DNA of 64,000 bases from NCBI GenBank assembly GCA_951230915.1, contig OX579642.1, positions 8,122,001-8,186,000 of the forward strand. The letters are read 5' to 3'. A model generated the notes under the pieces. That model ran no database searches, had not been told where the DNA came from, and was given only the letters and a program-made list of their open reading frames with translations. This DNA is from Antitrichia curtipendula. Its lineage: Eukaryota > Streptophyta > Bryopsida > Hypnales > Leucodontaceae. The translations under genes and the position numbers were made by a program. Numbering within the stretch: position 1 is the first letter of the stretch; each line of letters opens with the position of its first letter. This document shows positions 32,790 to 44,899 of the stretch, piece by piece.

Positions 32790-33700
32790 ATTCGGCCTTT
32801 CAGCTCAGAATTTGGGGGCCAAAAGCATTCCAACTTGGACCATAATCTAAGATCGTGTAGTTGTTGAGGATGTTTTGGCCGCAAATTCAATGAACCGAGG
32901 AACTTATTGCCCATACAGTAATCGATTCCAAAGCAAGCCCAGATTGACGTACCCAACAAGCATGCAGAACATGTGTGTGACCAATTTTATTTTTTTATTT
33001 TTTTTAATCATTTTGGAGAAGTATTATGCCAGGAAATTTTGTTAAAATGATGATACTGCATATGCCACTTTTCCATTCATTTCTTTCTTTCAACTTCAAT
33101 TTCGTTTAAATTGGCATTGAATTCCACAACCTTGGCACTTTTACGTTGAGATAAATTGTGCATTCTGAAATCTATATTAATCCTAGACTTTAGAGCTTTG
33201 TGCAGATGGATCACAATTTTTGGCCCCTTGAATAGTGCCAATTTAACGACATTGTCCATAACTTTCACCTTTCACCTTTCCACATCATTTTAATTGAATA
33301 CTGCCATTTTAACAAAATTTTGATTGGTAGCTAGGTATTTCTTTAAGACTCATGTGCTACTTGAGTGGTGCATGGTGATATGTATGTCAAAACTAGGTGA
33401 TATTTAGGTTAAATTTGACTATTGGTCTTAAAATACAATAGTAATTTGGCTATTTTGACCCAAAAAAATGAAAATTTCTTTTACTAAAAGGAATCAACAT
33501 CAATTTGGTTGTAGCCAAATAGTGAAAAATTACACATAAAAAAAACATTGCATGTGATTGCATGTTGGTTGTGCGTGATCCCAATTCCTCCAAAGTCTTG
33601 TCTTATGGACTTCCTATTTATCCCATTCATTTTTAATAGTGCACAAAACAATATTCATTGGAGTGATGAAGGTGTATATTAACATCCTTGGGCACTGATG
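32790..33700 (+). repeat. Dispersed direct repeat R2, copy 2 (downstream of the receptor kinase)
   Basis: Same order of blocks as 25760-27060, about 900 bp, with a deletion relative to copy 1. Both end in the GGTGTATATTAACAT segment. Confidence 0.65.
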
Positions 33701-36479
33701 AAATACAAAAAAGATAATGAAAATCAAGTTATTTATTATCCAAAAATATAAAAATGGCTTGAGCAGATGATTATAGAAGAAAAATAGATAAATAAAAAAA
33801 GAGCTTAAATTTTGGGTACAAATCATCCAATTTGGAATCAAGTACAATAATTGTTGAAGGCCAAGCCACTCTAGTACAAGCAATTAGTTTGAGAATAAAG
33901 AGCTTGTAAAACTTTTGATCTGCCATACCTGGGTAGTAGATTTGGCTTAAATTAATTTTTTTAAAGTGCTGAATTTTTCTACTAATTTTGCAATCAAGGT
34001 AGCCAAATATACAAATACATGTAAAGACGGTTTGCTAAAAATCCAATAACAATCCATTGAGTCAAATACCAGTCTATCATTTCATCATTTGACCATCTAC
34101 CATCAAGAAAAAGTTTAATGGCAAAGTGGAAGAATGACTTCATTGACATTTAGGGAAAATGAAAGGTAAAGAGGTCATTTTTATAATGAAATTCATTGTC
34201 CATCATGAATCCTCAAAGGATATGGAACAATTTGAAGATGAGAGCTTGATTGCTCATTGTCTAAACATAAAAATTGTGTTCAATGTAGAACTTCAAACCT
34301 CATTTTGGGATAGGGAAATAACTTTTCCAAAAAATTTTGTACTAAGAAAATCTAAAAAATATAGGTAATTTTCATTTCCAAAAATCTATTTGAAATTTCA
34401 AGCCTTTAATAAAAAGTTATAGACAAAATTCAAAGAGGATGTTTGAAAATTAATGTCAAAAAAAATGTTCCTTCTAATCCCTCTTTAAATTTTGTCTGTA
34501 ACTTTTAATTGGAGGCTCAAAATTTCAAACGAGTTTTGGGAGATGAAAGTTGTCCTAGTTTCTTACATTAATTTAGTTCAAATTTTTTGAAAACCGCTAT
34601 TCTAGTATGCCTAAGGATGATTGCATGAAATACTTGTCCTTATTTTTGCCCATTAGCCTTGAATGGGTGTTTTTTTGCTCATAACTTTTGCATTATATGC
34701 TAGTTTTGTATGAAATCTGAAAGGAAGGCTTATATGGTAGTTGTTGAAATGAAATTTTTTTTTTCTAATTTTTTCCAATTATTTTACTATTTTTAACATC
34801 CCTCGATTAGATGTCTATTTTTGCCCATTTGAGGGGGTTTAGTACCATTTTCGACCCCAAAATAGAAATTTGAAGGTTAAAAGTAGGAGACAAAGATTTT
34901 TACTAACATTATGCAAGACCACAAAGGAATTTTCTAAAAATAATAAAGTGTCCACCTTCTTTATGTGCCCAATGTGCACTACTTATGTGCATGTGTAAAG
35001 AATACAATTTTTTTTAAAGATGCAAATGGTTGAAAAGGATCATCTTTGAGTTAGGAAAAATAAACATTTTAGTTTTAGTTTGTTTTTCAATTTTTCAATT
35101 TCTAAAAATTAAACATCAAAATATCTATTTTCTTCATAATTTCCATTGCTTCTTTTTTGTGCATAACTTTTAGAGATAAATTTTTCTATGCTTGAATTTT
35201 CACATACATTCTATTTAGAATGCTTAAAATATTATACATATTTAATTTAATTTTTTAAAACTTTATTCCAAAAATTAGAATATTCACTAAGATAGGCCAT
35301 TTTGAGACAAAAATGGCAGGTATTTCTTGCAACGGCCCCTAATTGAAGTTTGAAATTCTACTTTGAACAAAACTCCTTGCTTCTGAGTTAACTATGAGTG
35401 GTTGAGCTTGTTGTGTACAAACACATTGTGCAAAGATCACATTGTGCCAACTAATGAGAGATAGCATGCAAATAGTTAACAACAAGTCTCGTAATTGTCT
35501 AGTAATCTAACCACACCAATACTTAATAGCTCCTAACTGCTAGTGTATACCATGGTCATAGGGAAACACTGCATGACTTGTGATGCATATCACAAGCACG
35601 GCATAACCTTGTAAATAAGGTTGTCATATTGGACAAACAAGTGTCAATTGTCAAAGGACATCTTGGACAGACAAGCAAATTGGACCAAACAGATGGACGG
35701 TTTGGACTTCTTCAATTTGTTAGGATCTAAAAATTTTGCAAGGAAAAAAAAAAGCTACGTTGATTTACCATTATTGAGTGACGTGGCATGATGTCTAAAG
35801 ATGTGTCATTTTTTGCTGGAATTAGAGTGCAGATGCAAGGAGGGAGGGACATCATTATCTTAGCGTAGACATAGGCGGACGGGGACGTCTAAGTTCGGAT
35901 GGAAACATTTGTGAATGGATGTGAACAGAAGGGTAGGGACTTTGAAAGTGTAGGCGCAGACATATGGTGTAGGCTAGAACGCCCATGCACGTGCATGGAT
36001 CCAAAGGGGTAGTAACGTTCATTGTATGGGTGGGGACTTAAACGTAAATGTTGTTGATGTATTTGTTTAGGTGTGGACTCATACAAGCTCAAGTGTAGAT
36101 AGTTTGGGCGTGTGTGGGCGCTGGATTACTCACCCTTGGTAATCAAGCGAACACCAACCAAGTTCTATACCTTTATCCACTTTTTTAATATATGGGGGTG
36201 TTGTGAGTGCGGTCCACTGTGTCTTCCAAGCAATGGATCTTTTTTGCTAACATTTCCTAAGTGTCGTGGATGGCAGCAAAAATAATTAGAAATGCATGGG
36301 GTGACTAACAGGCTAACTGCAATAATCAGGGGTACGAGTGAATCTTAACTCCCTAATTATCTATCCTATGTCTAGAGTTGACTGGGTAGTTGGCATCATT
36401 TCTAACCTCCCTAACTACGTGAAAGGGAACCCCCTATGTTCCTTCCATGAACTCCTAAACCCACCTTTGTGTTTTGACA
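33701..36479. other. Gene-free AT-rich stretch with a G-rich repeat patch
   Basis: No supported gene. 34100-35300 contains phrases of the R1 style (CATAACTTTTG). 35850-36120 is a patch of degenerate GGCGNNGAC-type repeats in the plus orientation. Confidence 0.4.
35850..36120 (+). repeat. GGCGTGGAC-type degenerate repeat patch 1
   Basis: Irregular 15-30 bp units such as GGCGGACGGGGACGTCTAAG, GTAGGCGCAGACATA and GTGTGGACTCATAC. The same style recurs in several patches listed below. Confidence 0.55.
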
Positions 36480-37030
36480 CTCCACTTGAAAGTTCTACTT
36501 CTAAAGACTAATCCTAAAGCCCCACTTTTACTCTAATTTCCAACCTCTAAATGTAACTCTAGATTTTTACTCCTAACATTAACTCTAGATTTTTACTCTT
36601 GAAATTTAACTCTATCTTTTGACTTTTAACCCTAAGTCTTCACTTCTAGAATTAACTCTACAATTTAACTTCTATTTCTAACTTTTACTTTTACTTTAGG
36701 CATTGATTTTACTCTAATTATTCTTCCTTGGATTGACTTTCACTTCTACTTCTTAAATTTTACTCTAACTTTTAATTTCTAACTTCCGAATTTAACTCCC
36801 GTTTTTACTCTTACCCTATCCTAAGATTTGACTTGAGAATTTAACCCTCTTAAGTTAAACTTCCAAATCAATTCTAATCGTTTTACCTCCCAATGTTAGC
36901 TCTTAGATTTTTAACCGCTAATTAGTTCCTAGTTTAAATCCTAGATTCTCCTCCTACTCTAACTCCCTAATCTCCGTCTGTGGTTCCTTATGAATGAAAT
37001 TTTAACTCAATTCCTCCATTTACCCCCTAC
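36480..37030. repeat. Degenerate pyrimidine-rich short repeats (TTAACTCTA / TTTTACTCTA)
   Basis: Dozens of variants of (T)TAACTCTA(G)ATTTTTACTC alternate irregularly. No coding potential. It looks like an old, heavily mutated minisatellite. Confidence 0.6.
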
Positions 37031-37231
37031 TACTTAACTTATCCTATACGGTCAACTCAAAGCCAAATCCTAAGTGTAATGTGATTTCGGAACCCTCTAT
37101 CTTCAATCTAGCAACTTTCGGATCTAACTATTACTTGCACTAATCACGGTTTGCTAATCGCGCATAATGGGCTAATTAAGGAAATCAATGCTATTGAGAA
37201 GAAAACACTAAGGATTAATTCAAAAACTCAC

Positions 37232-37294
37232 CTCTTCACTGCCGGTGTTGGAAATATGTTCATCCACGTCCATGTGCACATCTTCATGCTCCAT
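37232..37294 (-). CDS. Possible small first exon
   Basis: On the minus strand an ATG opens MEHEDVHMDVDEHISNTGSEE, and a good donor GAG|GTGAGT follows. The acidic, His-containing peptide is not a recognisable domain, and no partner exon was found. Weak candidate only. Confidence 0.2.
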
Positions 37295-40200
37295 GGTGGT
37301 CCTTGGTTTGTTTGAATCTCTCCCAAGCTCACCGCTTATTTTAGAAATTTAGTACACCCGCGCGATCTAAACTCCTTCTTTCCTTTCTCCCTCTCTTCTT
37401 CTACACTAACACTATTCCACCTAAGCTTTTATGGACGTCTTACAACTATAGACTCTAATTCCAAAGAGGTTTAATGTCCCTCCTACCCTCTTACACGACC
37501 TTGCTTTTGTGTCATCATAATCCGCCTTCTAATGGTCACTACAAATTCTCGAGATTTCCCCCCTAAGCCTACTTAGCCTAAGCCTAGGTCACTATTTTTC
37601 GTCTCTCTCACCTCTTCTCCTATTTCATCCTATTTTCCTCTAATCCTCCTCCATTCTTATTGGTTTTAATTTGGTGTAGAGAGAGAGGTGGTACGTGAGT
37701 GTTGTATGCAGATTTTTCACAACATTTGGACGTGCGGCTTCTCTTCTCTCCCCTTCCTTTTCTTCCCCCTCTTGGTATTTTGCGGTCATGTTTTCCCAAG
37801 ATAGACCTTGACTCCTAGTTTTTTTTAGATTTTTTAACCCAAACAAAAAGGAAACCAACCACAAGAGGAAGACCCCGACTCCCCAAGGAACCCCTGGACT
37901 CCCTGGACTCCCTGGCTGTGACCCCCAATTGCGACCTCCCTTGCTGCAATCCTCCAGTTGCAACCTCCCTGCTGCGACCCCCCAGTGACTTACCCCGACT
38001 CCCTGGACTGGACTAGGGAATCTTCTACTTTAGGATACAAAAAAACCCGGACGTATGAGCTTGGGTAGGCTAGGTTGCTAAAGGTTGAGGGACAACAAAA
38101 AAAACCTAGACGTGTAACTCGGTTGAAACGGCTTGCTAAAACTAAATGTCTTGGAAGCTAAACTTTGGACTTTTCCAAGAAGGTCTTGGAAACTAGACTT
38201 TGGGACTAAAGGTTATGGAGGTTCAAAGCTTCGCCGTAAAGTTGGATTTAACACCAACTTTAGGACTTGCGACACTCTAGTTTTTCAAAGCTCCATCGTC
38301 TGGGACTGTTTTAACACACATTGTAGGACTTTGACGTGGGTCACTAGTTCAAGGCTTCGCCATCCCGAGGGGGGGTCCACTTAACAAGAGAGAAGTTAGA
38401 AGGAAGTGGACAAAAACAACTTAAAGAAAACACTCCACAAAGTCAAAGCTTTGCCGTCCCGGAGGGGGGTCCACTCAACAAGAGAGAAGTTAGAAGAAGG
38501 TGAAGTAACAACCACTTAAGAAAAGTACAACAAATTAGGACACTTTGTGACACAACAACCTCACACTCTAAAGGCCCCCCCAAAGCGGCATCGCCAAGGT
38601 ACGGTGGGGGATGGCTTTAGGATTAGTACAAGACACCAAAACGTTCATAAACCACTCAAGTTAGCTCACAAAGGCACAAAAGGGGCACACAAGGAAAAAA
38701 AGAATCTTTCAAATCACAACAAGAGCACTAAGAGTACACAAAGAGTAAACAAGGCAAGATAGAAGGACCCCCAAGGACCTTCAAAACTTGAAATGCAACA
38801 ACAATGGAGCCAAAAGTGCTCCGAAAACACCGTAGAGGTTTTGGGCTTCAAACGCCAAAATATCCAAAATAACTTGGACCCATGGACCCACGGACCAACG
38901 GACCCACGGACCCAAAACAAGAATTGGAGGTGTTCTAGAGAGAAAAATGGGGACCTTAAATAGGTTTCCAAGGGCCCACCCCTCCCTCTAGAGTTCTAAG
39001 GTAACCTTATCAACTTGGATTTTCATCCTCCTCCTCCTCAAAGATTTTCATCCTAATCCTAAAAGTCTACTTCTACCATCTACACTGGACCAACATCCTA
39101 ACTTTTGGAGATTAACTCTAATTGTTGAATGGATTGCGCTGTTGGCTCTAGGTTGTCGTGTTTCATCCAAGACCATCCTACCTCCATACCGAGGCCAAAA
39201 ACCCATTGTAGGCTAATTTAGTTTAAAAACCAAATCGTGGTAAAATCCTAGATCTTGAGGGTCTCCTATTTTGAGAAATGTGAATAGCCTAGGGTCTCCG
39301 GTAGGTGCGAGAGAGTCGGAAAGGACTCTTGGTTGACTTTGTTTCGCCATCGTATGGTCTTGGAATGCCGGTCAACGTGGTGGGGACCCTGCCACGTGGT
39401 TAATTCCCGAGGAATCTTGCCGGTTCGGGTACTTGTCGCTATCGGAATGTTGTGAAACTTCACGAAGCACATTATTAACATAAAACAAGCTAGTCTAATT
39501 TTTAGTGAGATTTTATTGTAACCTGGGTAATTTCCATGAAATTCCCGTTGGAGGTTAGAAGGATTGACCACCCGGAAAAGGTTCTTCTGCAAGTCGGAAG
39601 ATGACGGGAATTTTCACGTGACCTCTCAGAGAGTCACATGAAAGACGTGCAGGTGTGTTTCCGTACCTGGCACGATTGGTCAGTGGAGATGAAACTGGTC
39701 ATCTCCTTGAATTAGCGACGGTGCGGGAATCTTTTGCAGATAGAGGAATCTTGGCGAATCGATTTTGTCATTGGACTCCTGGCATGGGATTTACCCAAGA
39801 ACACCATCCTTGGGCTGTAGATTCCTCCACGGGCCCGGTCTTGCGTCAGTGGCTCCTGCATGCTAACAATCGGGATTTTGAGAATTCGTCGATCTGATGG
39901 GGAATTCTAAACCAAAACTCTAGGACCCGACCTAGTGGTCTCATTGTGGATCCTTCGGACCAACTTAGCCATGAATTGCCACATTCATGGTGGGATTTAT
40001 CCTTTTTGGGGCTATGTGACTCAAATCCTCCAAATCTAACCGTTTCGTTCTTTCTACCCTATTTTTGGGCCAGATTTGGAGGGATTCTAAGTCTAAATAC
40101 AAATCTAGACCAAATACTATAATGGGTATGACACAACCCTATTTTGGTTCTACACTCTTTTATGGATTTTTGTATACTTTTATCAACTTTAAATTGCAAA

Positions 40201-40399
40201 TTTCCAAAAACATAATTCTACGAGTCCCAAGTGACAAATTAGGAGCTCACAGCGTGGGCTTTTAAGCTCAGACGTACACCTATTGTATATAGGCACAGAC
40301 ATAGTTGAGCTAAAACATTGCATGTATTTGCACACATGTAGATGGATGGCAATCTATCCAAGATGGGGCAAAGACTTTAAGGTCAAACATGCATCACAC
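37295..40399. other. Gene-free stretch with local tandem repeats
   Basis: No supported gene. 37860-38005 has CCTGGACTC/CCCCGACTC repeats. 38352-38505 has an imperfect direct repeat (GAGGGGGGTCCACT(T/C)AACAAGAGAGAAGTTAGAAG). 38873-38914 has (ACGGACCC)n. Open frames such as 39655-39897 show no motif. Confidence 0.4.
38873..38914. repeat. Short tandem repeat (ACGGACCC)n
   Basis: Four to five imperfect 8-11 bp units with the GGACCCACGG core. Confidence 0.75.
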
Positions 40400-40900
40400 C
40401 CAGAAATGGGCAATCATGGATTAAGGGGTTTAGAATTTTTTTACTAAAAGGATTTAGGAACAATTTACTTGATGATAAGTTGTTTAGGATTTTATTAGAA
40501 ACACTTATCTTTTTAGAAAACTTATTTATTCAGAGCCAACTACGTTTAATCAATGTATTGAACATTTATAACATATTGAAAATATAGTCCATGCACTCTT
40601 TTGTATGATAACCAAAAATGTTTATAGGTTTTGTGCATTGCAAAGAAAAACAACACTACAATCAACACATATTTCCATAACAAGCAACATGGTTATTTAA
40701 GAAACTACTAGTCTTGTTCCTAGATCTTTTTTCTTTAAGTGCTCAAATCATCTTCATCACCTAATGTTGTTGCATTTGCATTATTCAAACAACTTGAACT
40801 ACAACATTCATGAGTAGAGGAACTTGCTGGACATCTGAGCCTCTCCATGTAGACATCTTCATTTGCTAATTATGCATGCACTTTTTTCAATTGGACACAA
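40400..40900 (+). mobile_element. Fragment R3 of the hAT element's 3' flank, copy 1
   Basis: Aligns in the same orientation with 58370-58850, the region just past the transposase C-terminus of the hAT copy at 59-62 kb. Shared blocks are TAAGGGGTT, GATGATAA, TACGTTT(A/G)(A/G)(T/C)CAATGTA, GATAACC(A/G)AAAATGT, TTTTGTGCATTGCAAAGAAAAA and TTCATCA(C/T)CTA. Here no transposase coding is attached. Confidence 0.6.
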
Positions 40901-42510
40901 CTATTGACTACGAAAAATAATTAGGTGAATATCTATAGCACAATATACATGGGGTTAGGAAAGTTTTATTGTTTTAAATTTGATGAAGTGTATTTTTTAT
41001 ATATTATTGTGAAAAGAGATAATTTGAATTTCTAAAGTATACTAGAAGCATCATGATTCCTGAACCACAATAGAGGACATTGCAAGCATTATCTATTTTT
41101 TTAAATGCCTTTTTCTTAGGAAGGTTTATAAATTTTTATCTTTAGGGATTAAAAAATAGAGGTTCAAAAAGAGACTCTTCTGCCTTTACATTTCATTGGG
41201 TAACTTTGAGCAGAGGCTTCTTTCCTAACAAGCCTTCAAAAAATTGATAGTTGGAATAAGAAAACATAAAATGGAAGGAATGACTTTTAAGTATTATATT
41301 TTATTTCTTAGGGGAGCAAATAGTTCACTCCTCAATTAGCTTTAAACTTTTAATTGTTTGGACTTTTTTTTTTAATATTGGAAATGAAACACTTAAAACA
41401 TTCAAAACCCTACCTTTTAAAGATAAAACGAGTTCTCTCTTGAGAAGTTCGGCTTTGAAGTAGTGCTTCAAGGAATAAAAAATAAGGGATTGGAAAGGGC
41501 ACTTTAAACATAATATGTTTTTATCTTTTTGCTAGAAATTTTACATAATTTTCAAACTAATAAAACTAAATTAAAAAAATATCTACTTTGGGGGGCTGAA
41601 TAAAGGATTGTCTCCCCGTACTTTTGAATTGGCAAAACGGTGACGCTAGGCGGCAAACGCAGGTATGCACAAGGGCTTAGAGGCACGGACTCAATGGACT
41701 ACTTGTTCACTCCTTGAAGGCCCAAATCTTCTTCTAAAATTTCCTTGAGCCCATGCATTGAATCAAGGGCAAGGACTCAAACAAGGGCGTGATCTCAAGG
41801 GTGCCAACTCAAGGGAAGACTAGACCAACATGCCTTCCCCCCTTTGACCTCGACATGGGATTCTTCCATAAATTTTCAAGTGGGATGATTTCCATTGTTG
41901 GTACTTTATGCTTACCCCCATGCTTGGATCATTAAATGATCAAATCAAGACGTTGACCTACTCCCATTTCCAAAAGAGTTCAAGCCTTCAAGGCAAAGTT
42001 CTAGTTTCATGGCCTAGACTACATTGTGTTCTTTCCTCACAAGCACTTGCCAATGTATTTGTTGAATTATGTTTGCTATATTTTTTATATGTAAAGAACA
42101 AAGGGTTCTATCCCAACAAGACCTTCATAATTTACTTTGTGGAATGGGGGAAAGAATGGATGGATGGGGAGAACCTTCAAACATTATAGACAGTGATAAT
42201 TTCATGTAACACGATTTTGTAATACTTTTATACGTTGTTTTAAATTTAAATATCTATGAAATTAAAGATTGCACAAAATTATAGAAGGAATTTATATGTA
42301 TTTCATATCCATATATAATACAAAATTGGAAAAATATATGAATTGGTAACTATAATAATATAGTAATATCCACACAACACTATACTTATTGTAGTAAATT
42401 ATAGTGAATATAACCTAAAAAATCTTCTAAGATCTTATATAAAGCTTGTCTAAAGCCAATTCAAAGCTAGTCTAATCAATATTCATGGGGTTACTTGCCG
42501 TGCCACTTTA
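40901..42510. other. Gene-free stretch
   Basis: AT-rich. Degenerate G-rich repeat units appear at about 41640-41830 (GGCGGCAAACGCAGG, GGCACGGACTCAATGG, GGGCAAGGACTCAAAC). No gene seen. Confidence 0.4.
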
Positions 42511-43243
42511 TCATGTTTCGTCATCGTTTGCCTTTGCTTCCACAATGGGATCTTCATCACAGTCTAGATACAATTGTCTCCGTCTAGAGTGGATTTGTTT
42601 TAATGGTCCATCCAGTATGGTTCTTATGGATTGGAAGTCCTTCATTTGTTGAAGGGTGCAAATTATCCATGGACTGTATTCGTCAAACAAATAATATCTG
42701 TGGCCTTGACTTTGAAAATTTATCTCCAATTTTGATAGATGAAGCATCTCATGAGGGATAGGTACTTTATATCCAGAGTTGTCTACAACAAAAATCCCGT
42801 CATCATTAGTGATACGGTGCAGCATTGGAAATACATATATGGTGTAAAAATATATATTAACATGTTATTTTGATAGATTTAATTATAATGATCTAGAAAA
42901 AATAATGACATAATTTTAGTAGCTTCAAGGTGACGCCTTCTCATTATGGCGTGGTCCATTTATTTAAGAAGAAGCATCCACCTAAGAGCTTCATCAATTT
43001 GATGTAGTTTTTTTTGTTTTTCACTTTAGTTTTTAGTATATCAAATTGGAGACTTGTTTTCTGAGTTTTAAAATGATGAGCTTCAATTAAGATCAAAATT
43101 TGATTTTTTTTTGTCACAATTGTTGGATCATCATCTTCTGTTGTTGGATCTTGTACAGCTGCATGAGCATCCTCCAGATGGTCCAAAGTAACCTTGTACG
43201 GAGCAACAATGGCACAAGAACCTTTAGTGCGATGCTCGAGCAT
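42511..43243 (-). pseudogene. Two fragments of an unrecognised gene
   Basis: Minus-strand frames 43243-42944 and 42825-42511 lie in different phases. The second (GHRYYLFDEYSPWIICTLQ, then an Arg-rich SRRRQLYLDCDEDP tail) has the composition of real protein. The first has an acidic TTEDDDPT stretch. No domain recognised. They lie downstream of, and on the same strand as, the RING-like pseudogene, so they could belong to the same locus or element. Confidence 0.35.
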
Positions 43244-43729
43244 AGATGATCTTATTGCATGTCAAATGTATTGAATTAGGGAGCCAAAAAGTGACATTTG
43301 AAGGGTGTTTTGAAGGTCTAAACAAAAAACAATACTTTGGTATGGTCAAGCCTATAAAAGAGAGTCGTGGCTACTAACATTGGTTAGAGAGGCCGGTCAA
43401 TCCTTTAACTAAAACAAATCTTGCAGAATATGTTGCAACCACTGTAAAAGTCATTCTCAAGTTTCTGCAGATGGAGTGATGTTTCTCTTGGACTTTGATT
43501 TTTTATCTTTAGTATACATCTAATAGATATGCTAGTGATTTACGTATTTTACTTTGTATGTTCAAAGTCATAGAAGGTAAATATTGAAATAATTGCCTTC
43601 TAGTGATTCTGGAGTAATATACCTTCTTAGTAATTAGGTGAATTTAATTGTGTGGTCAAATTTAATGACCAATAGGTGATAGTGTAGCCTTATGGTTAAG
43701 GTTTGGGCTGAAGTCCACTTGATTTATGT

Positions 43730-44810
43730 GGTTTAGGTGGAAGATAAGATGGAAGATAAGGAAAATACTATTCATCTTCTTCTTTATTGTTGGTTTAGAA
43801 GGCTTGAATGTTTGAGGAGCCATAGTATGTTGTATTTTGAGAAATTGTGGAATGAAAATTCAAAAAATTGTATATTATAGTATTGTGTTTCCAAAAAGTC
43901 ATCTCTTGCTTGAATTGAAGTTGTGAATCAAGATTTGTACTAGTTCAAGTGCAAAAAATCCGTTGCCTCCAATGTGAAGGGCATAGATTTTCAACAGCCA
44001 TAAAAGAGGTAAAGGTCTTTAATTTGTAATGATATTTTGAGAGATTGTAAAAAATTGTGTTAGCTTTCCATGAAGTTATCACTCATTTAATTTGGAGTTT
44101 GTATGAGTGAGTTGTGAGTGACAAAGTGAAAAAAGGTCTATTCCCTTTATTTCTAGAGACCAAAACTTTGAGTCACATAAAACTTGATCCAACTTAGAAT
44201 GGAGGAGAAATAGAGAATTATATTAGCTTTCAAAAAAAATATCATATGATTGAAACTCTCGAAGCAACAATGACACCTAATCAAAGTTTAGCCAAAAAGT
44301 TGGAGTTGAAGTTGGAAGAAATATTGAAGACTTGTGTGTTGTAGTTTGTGGCTTTGTCTTTCCTTGTAAACTTTATTGTTGCAAGTGGTGTGAATTAAAC
44401 CATAGCTTAGCCTTTTTTTATATTGTGGTGACGAAATGGGGTTTCTCACCCACATGGTCAAGACTTGCTTCATTCCCACGGTGAAGTTGGGTCGATAATC
44501 AGCAGACCGTGGATTTGAAAGATTAAAATCCATTTTTCATCAACAATATCTCGTAGTATGTTGTCTTTTCTTTCCATCTTGTATCTTGTGGTTCTTATCC
44601 CTACCTTGACCCGGGAGCCAACCAAGTGCCAGTTGCCCACACATGATAGGCCAACAAGGAGTAGTTCTATGGGAGTGTAGAAGATTTGAAGAACAAGATT
44701 CAAGATTTTACACGACTATGACTTCTTTTATTCCTAAGCTATTCCTAATTGCAACCAGAATCCCTCTGATTTTCCGAGGCAAACCTCTCTACTCAACAAC
44801 AAGTTCCATT
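43730..44810 (+). repeat. Dispersed repeat R4, copy 1, with ~170-bp internal periodicity
   Basis: Aligns with 57190-58190 in the same orientation. It begins GGTGGAAGATAAGATGGAAGATAAGG and ends at GCAAACCTCTCTACTCAACAACA. Internally the phrase CTTTCC...TATCAC...AATTTGGAGTTTG recurs at about 43890, 44062 and 44227. Confidence 0.6.
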
Positions 44811-44899
44811 AAGGCTCCATAGCCATGATTTATGATGAAGCCTGAATCATAATTGCTTGGCATTTTTGTTCCAATGTCCATTGAAGAATTGATAGAAAA

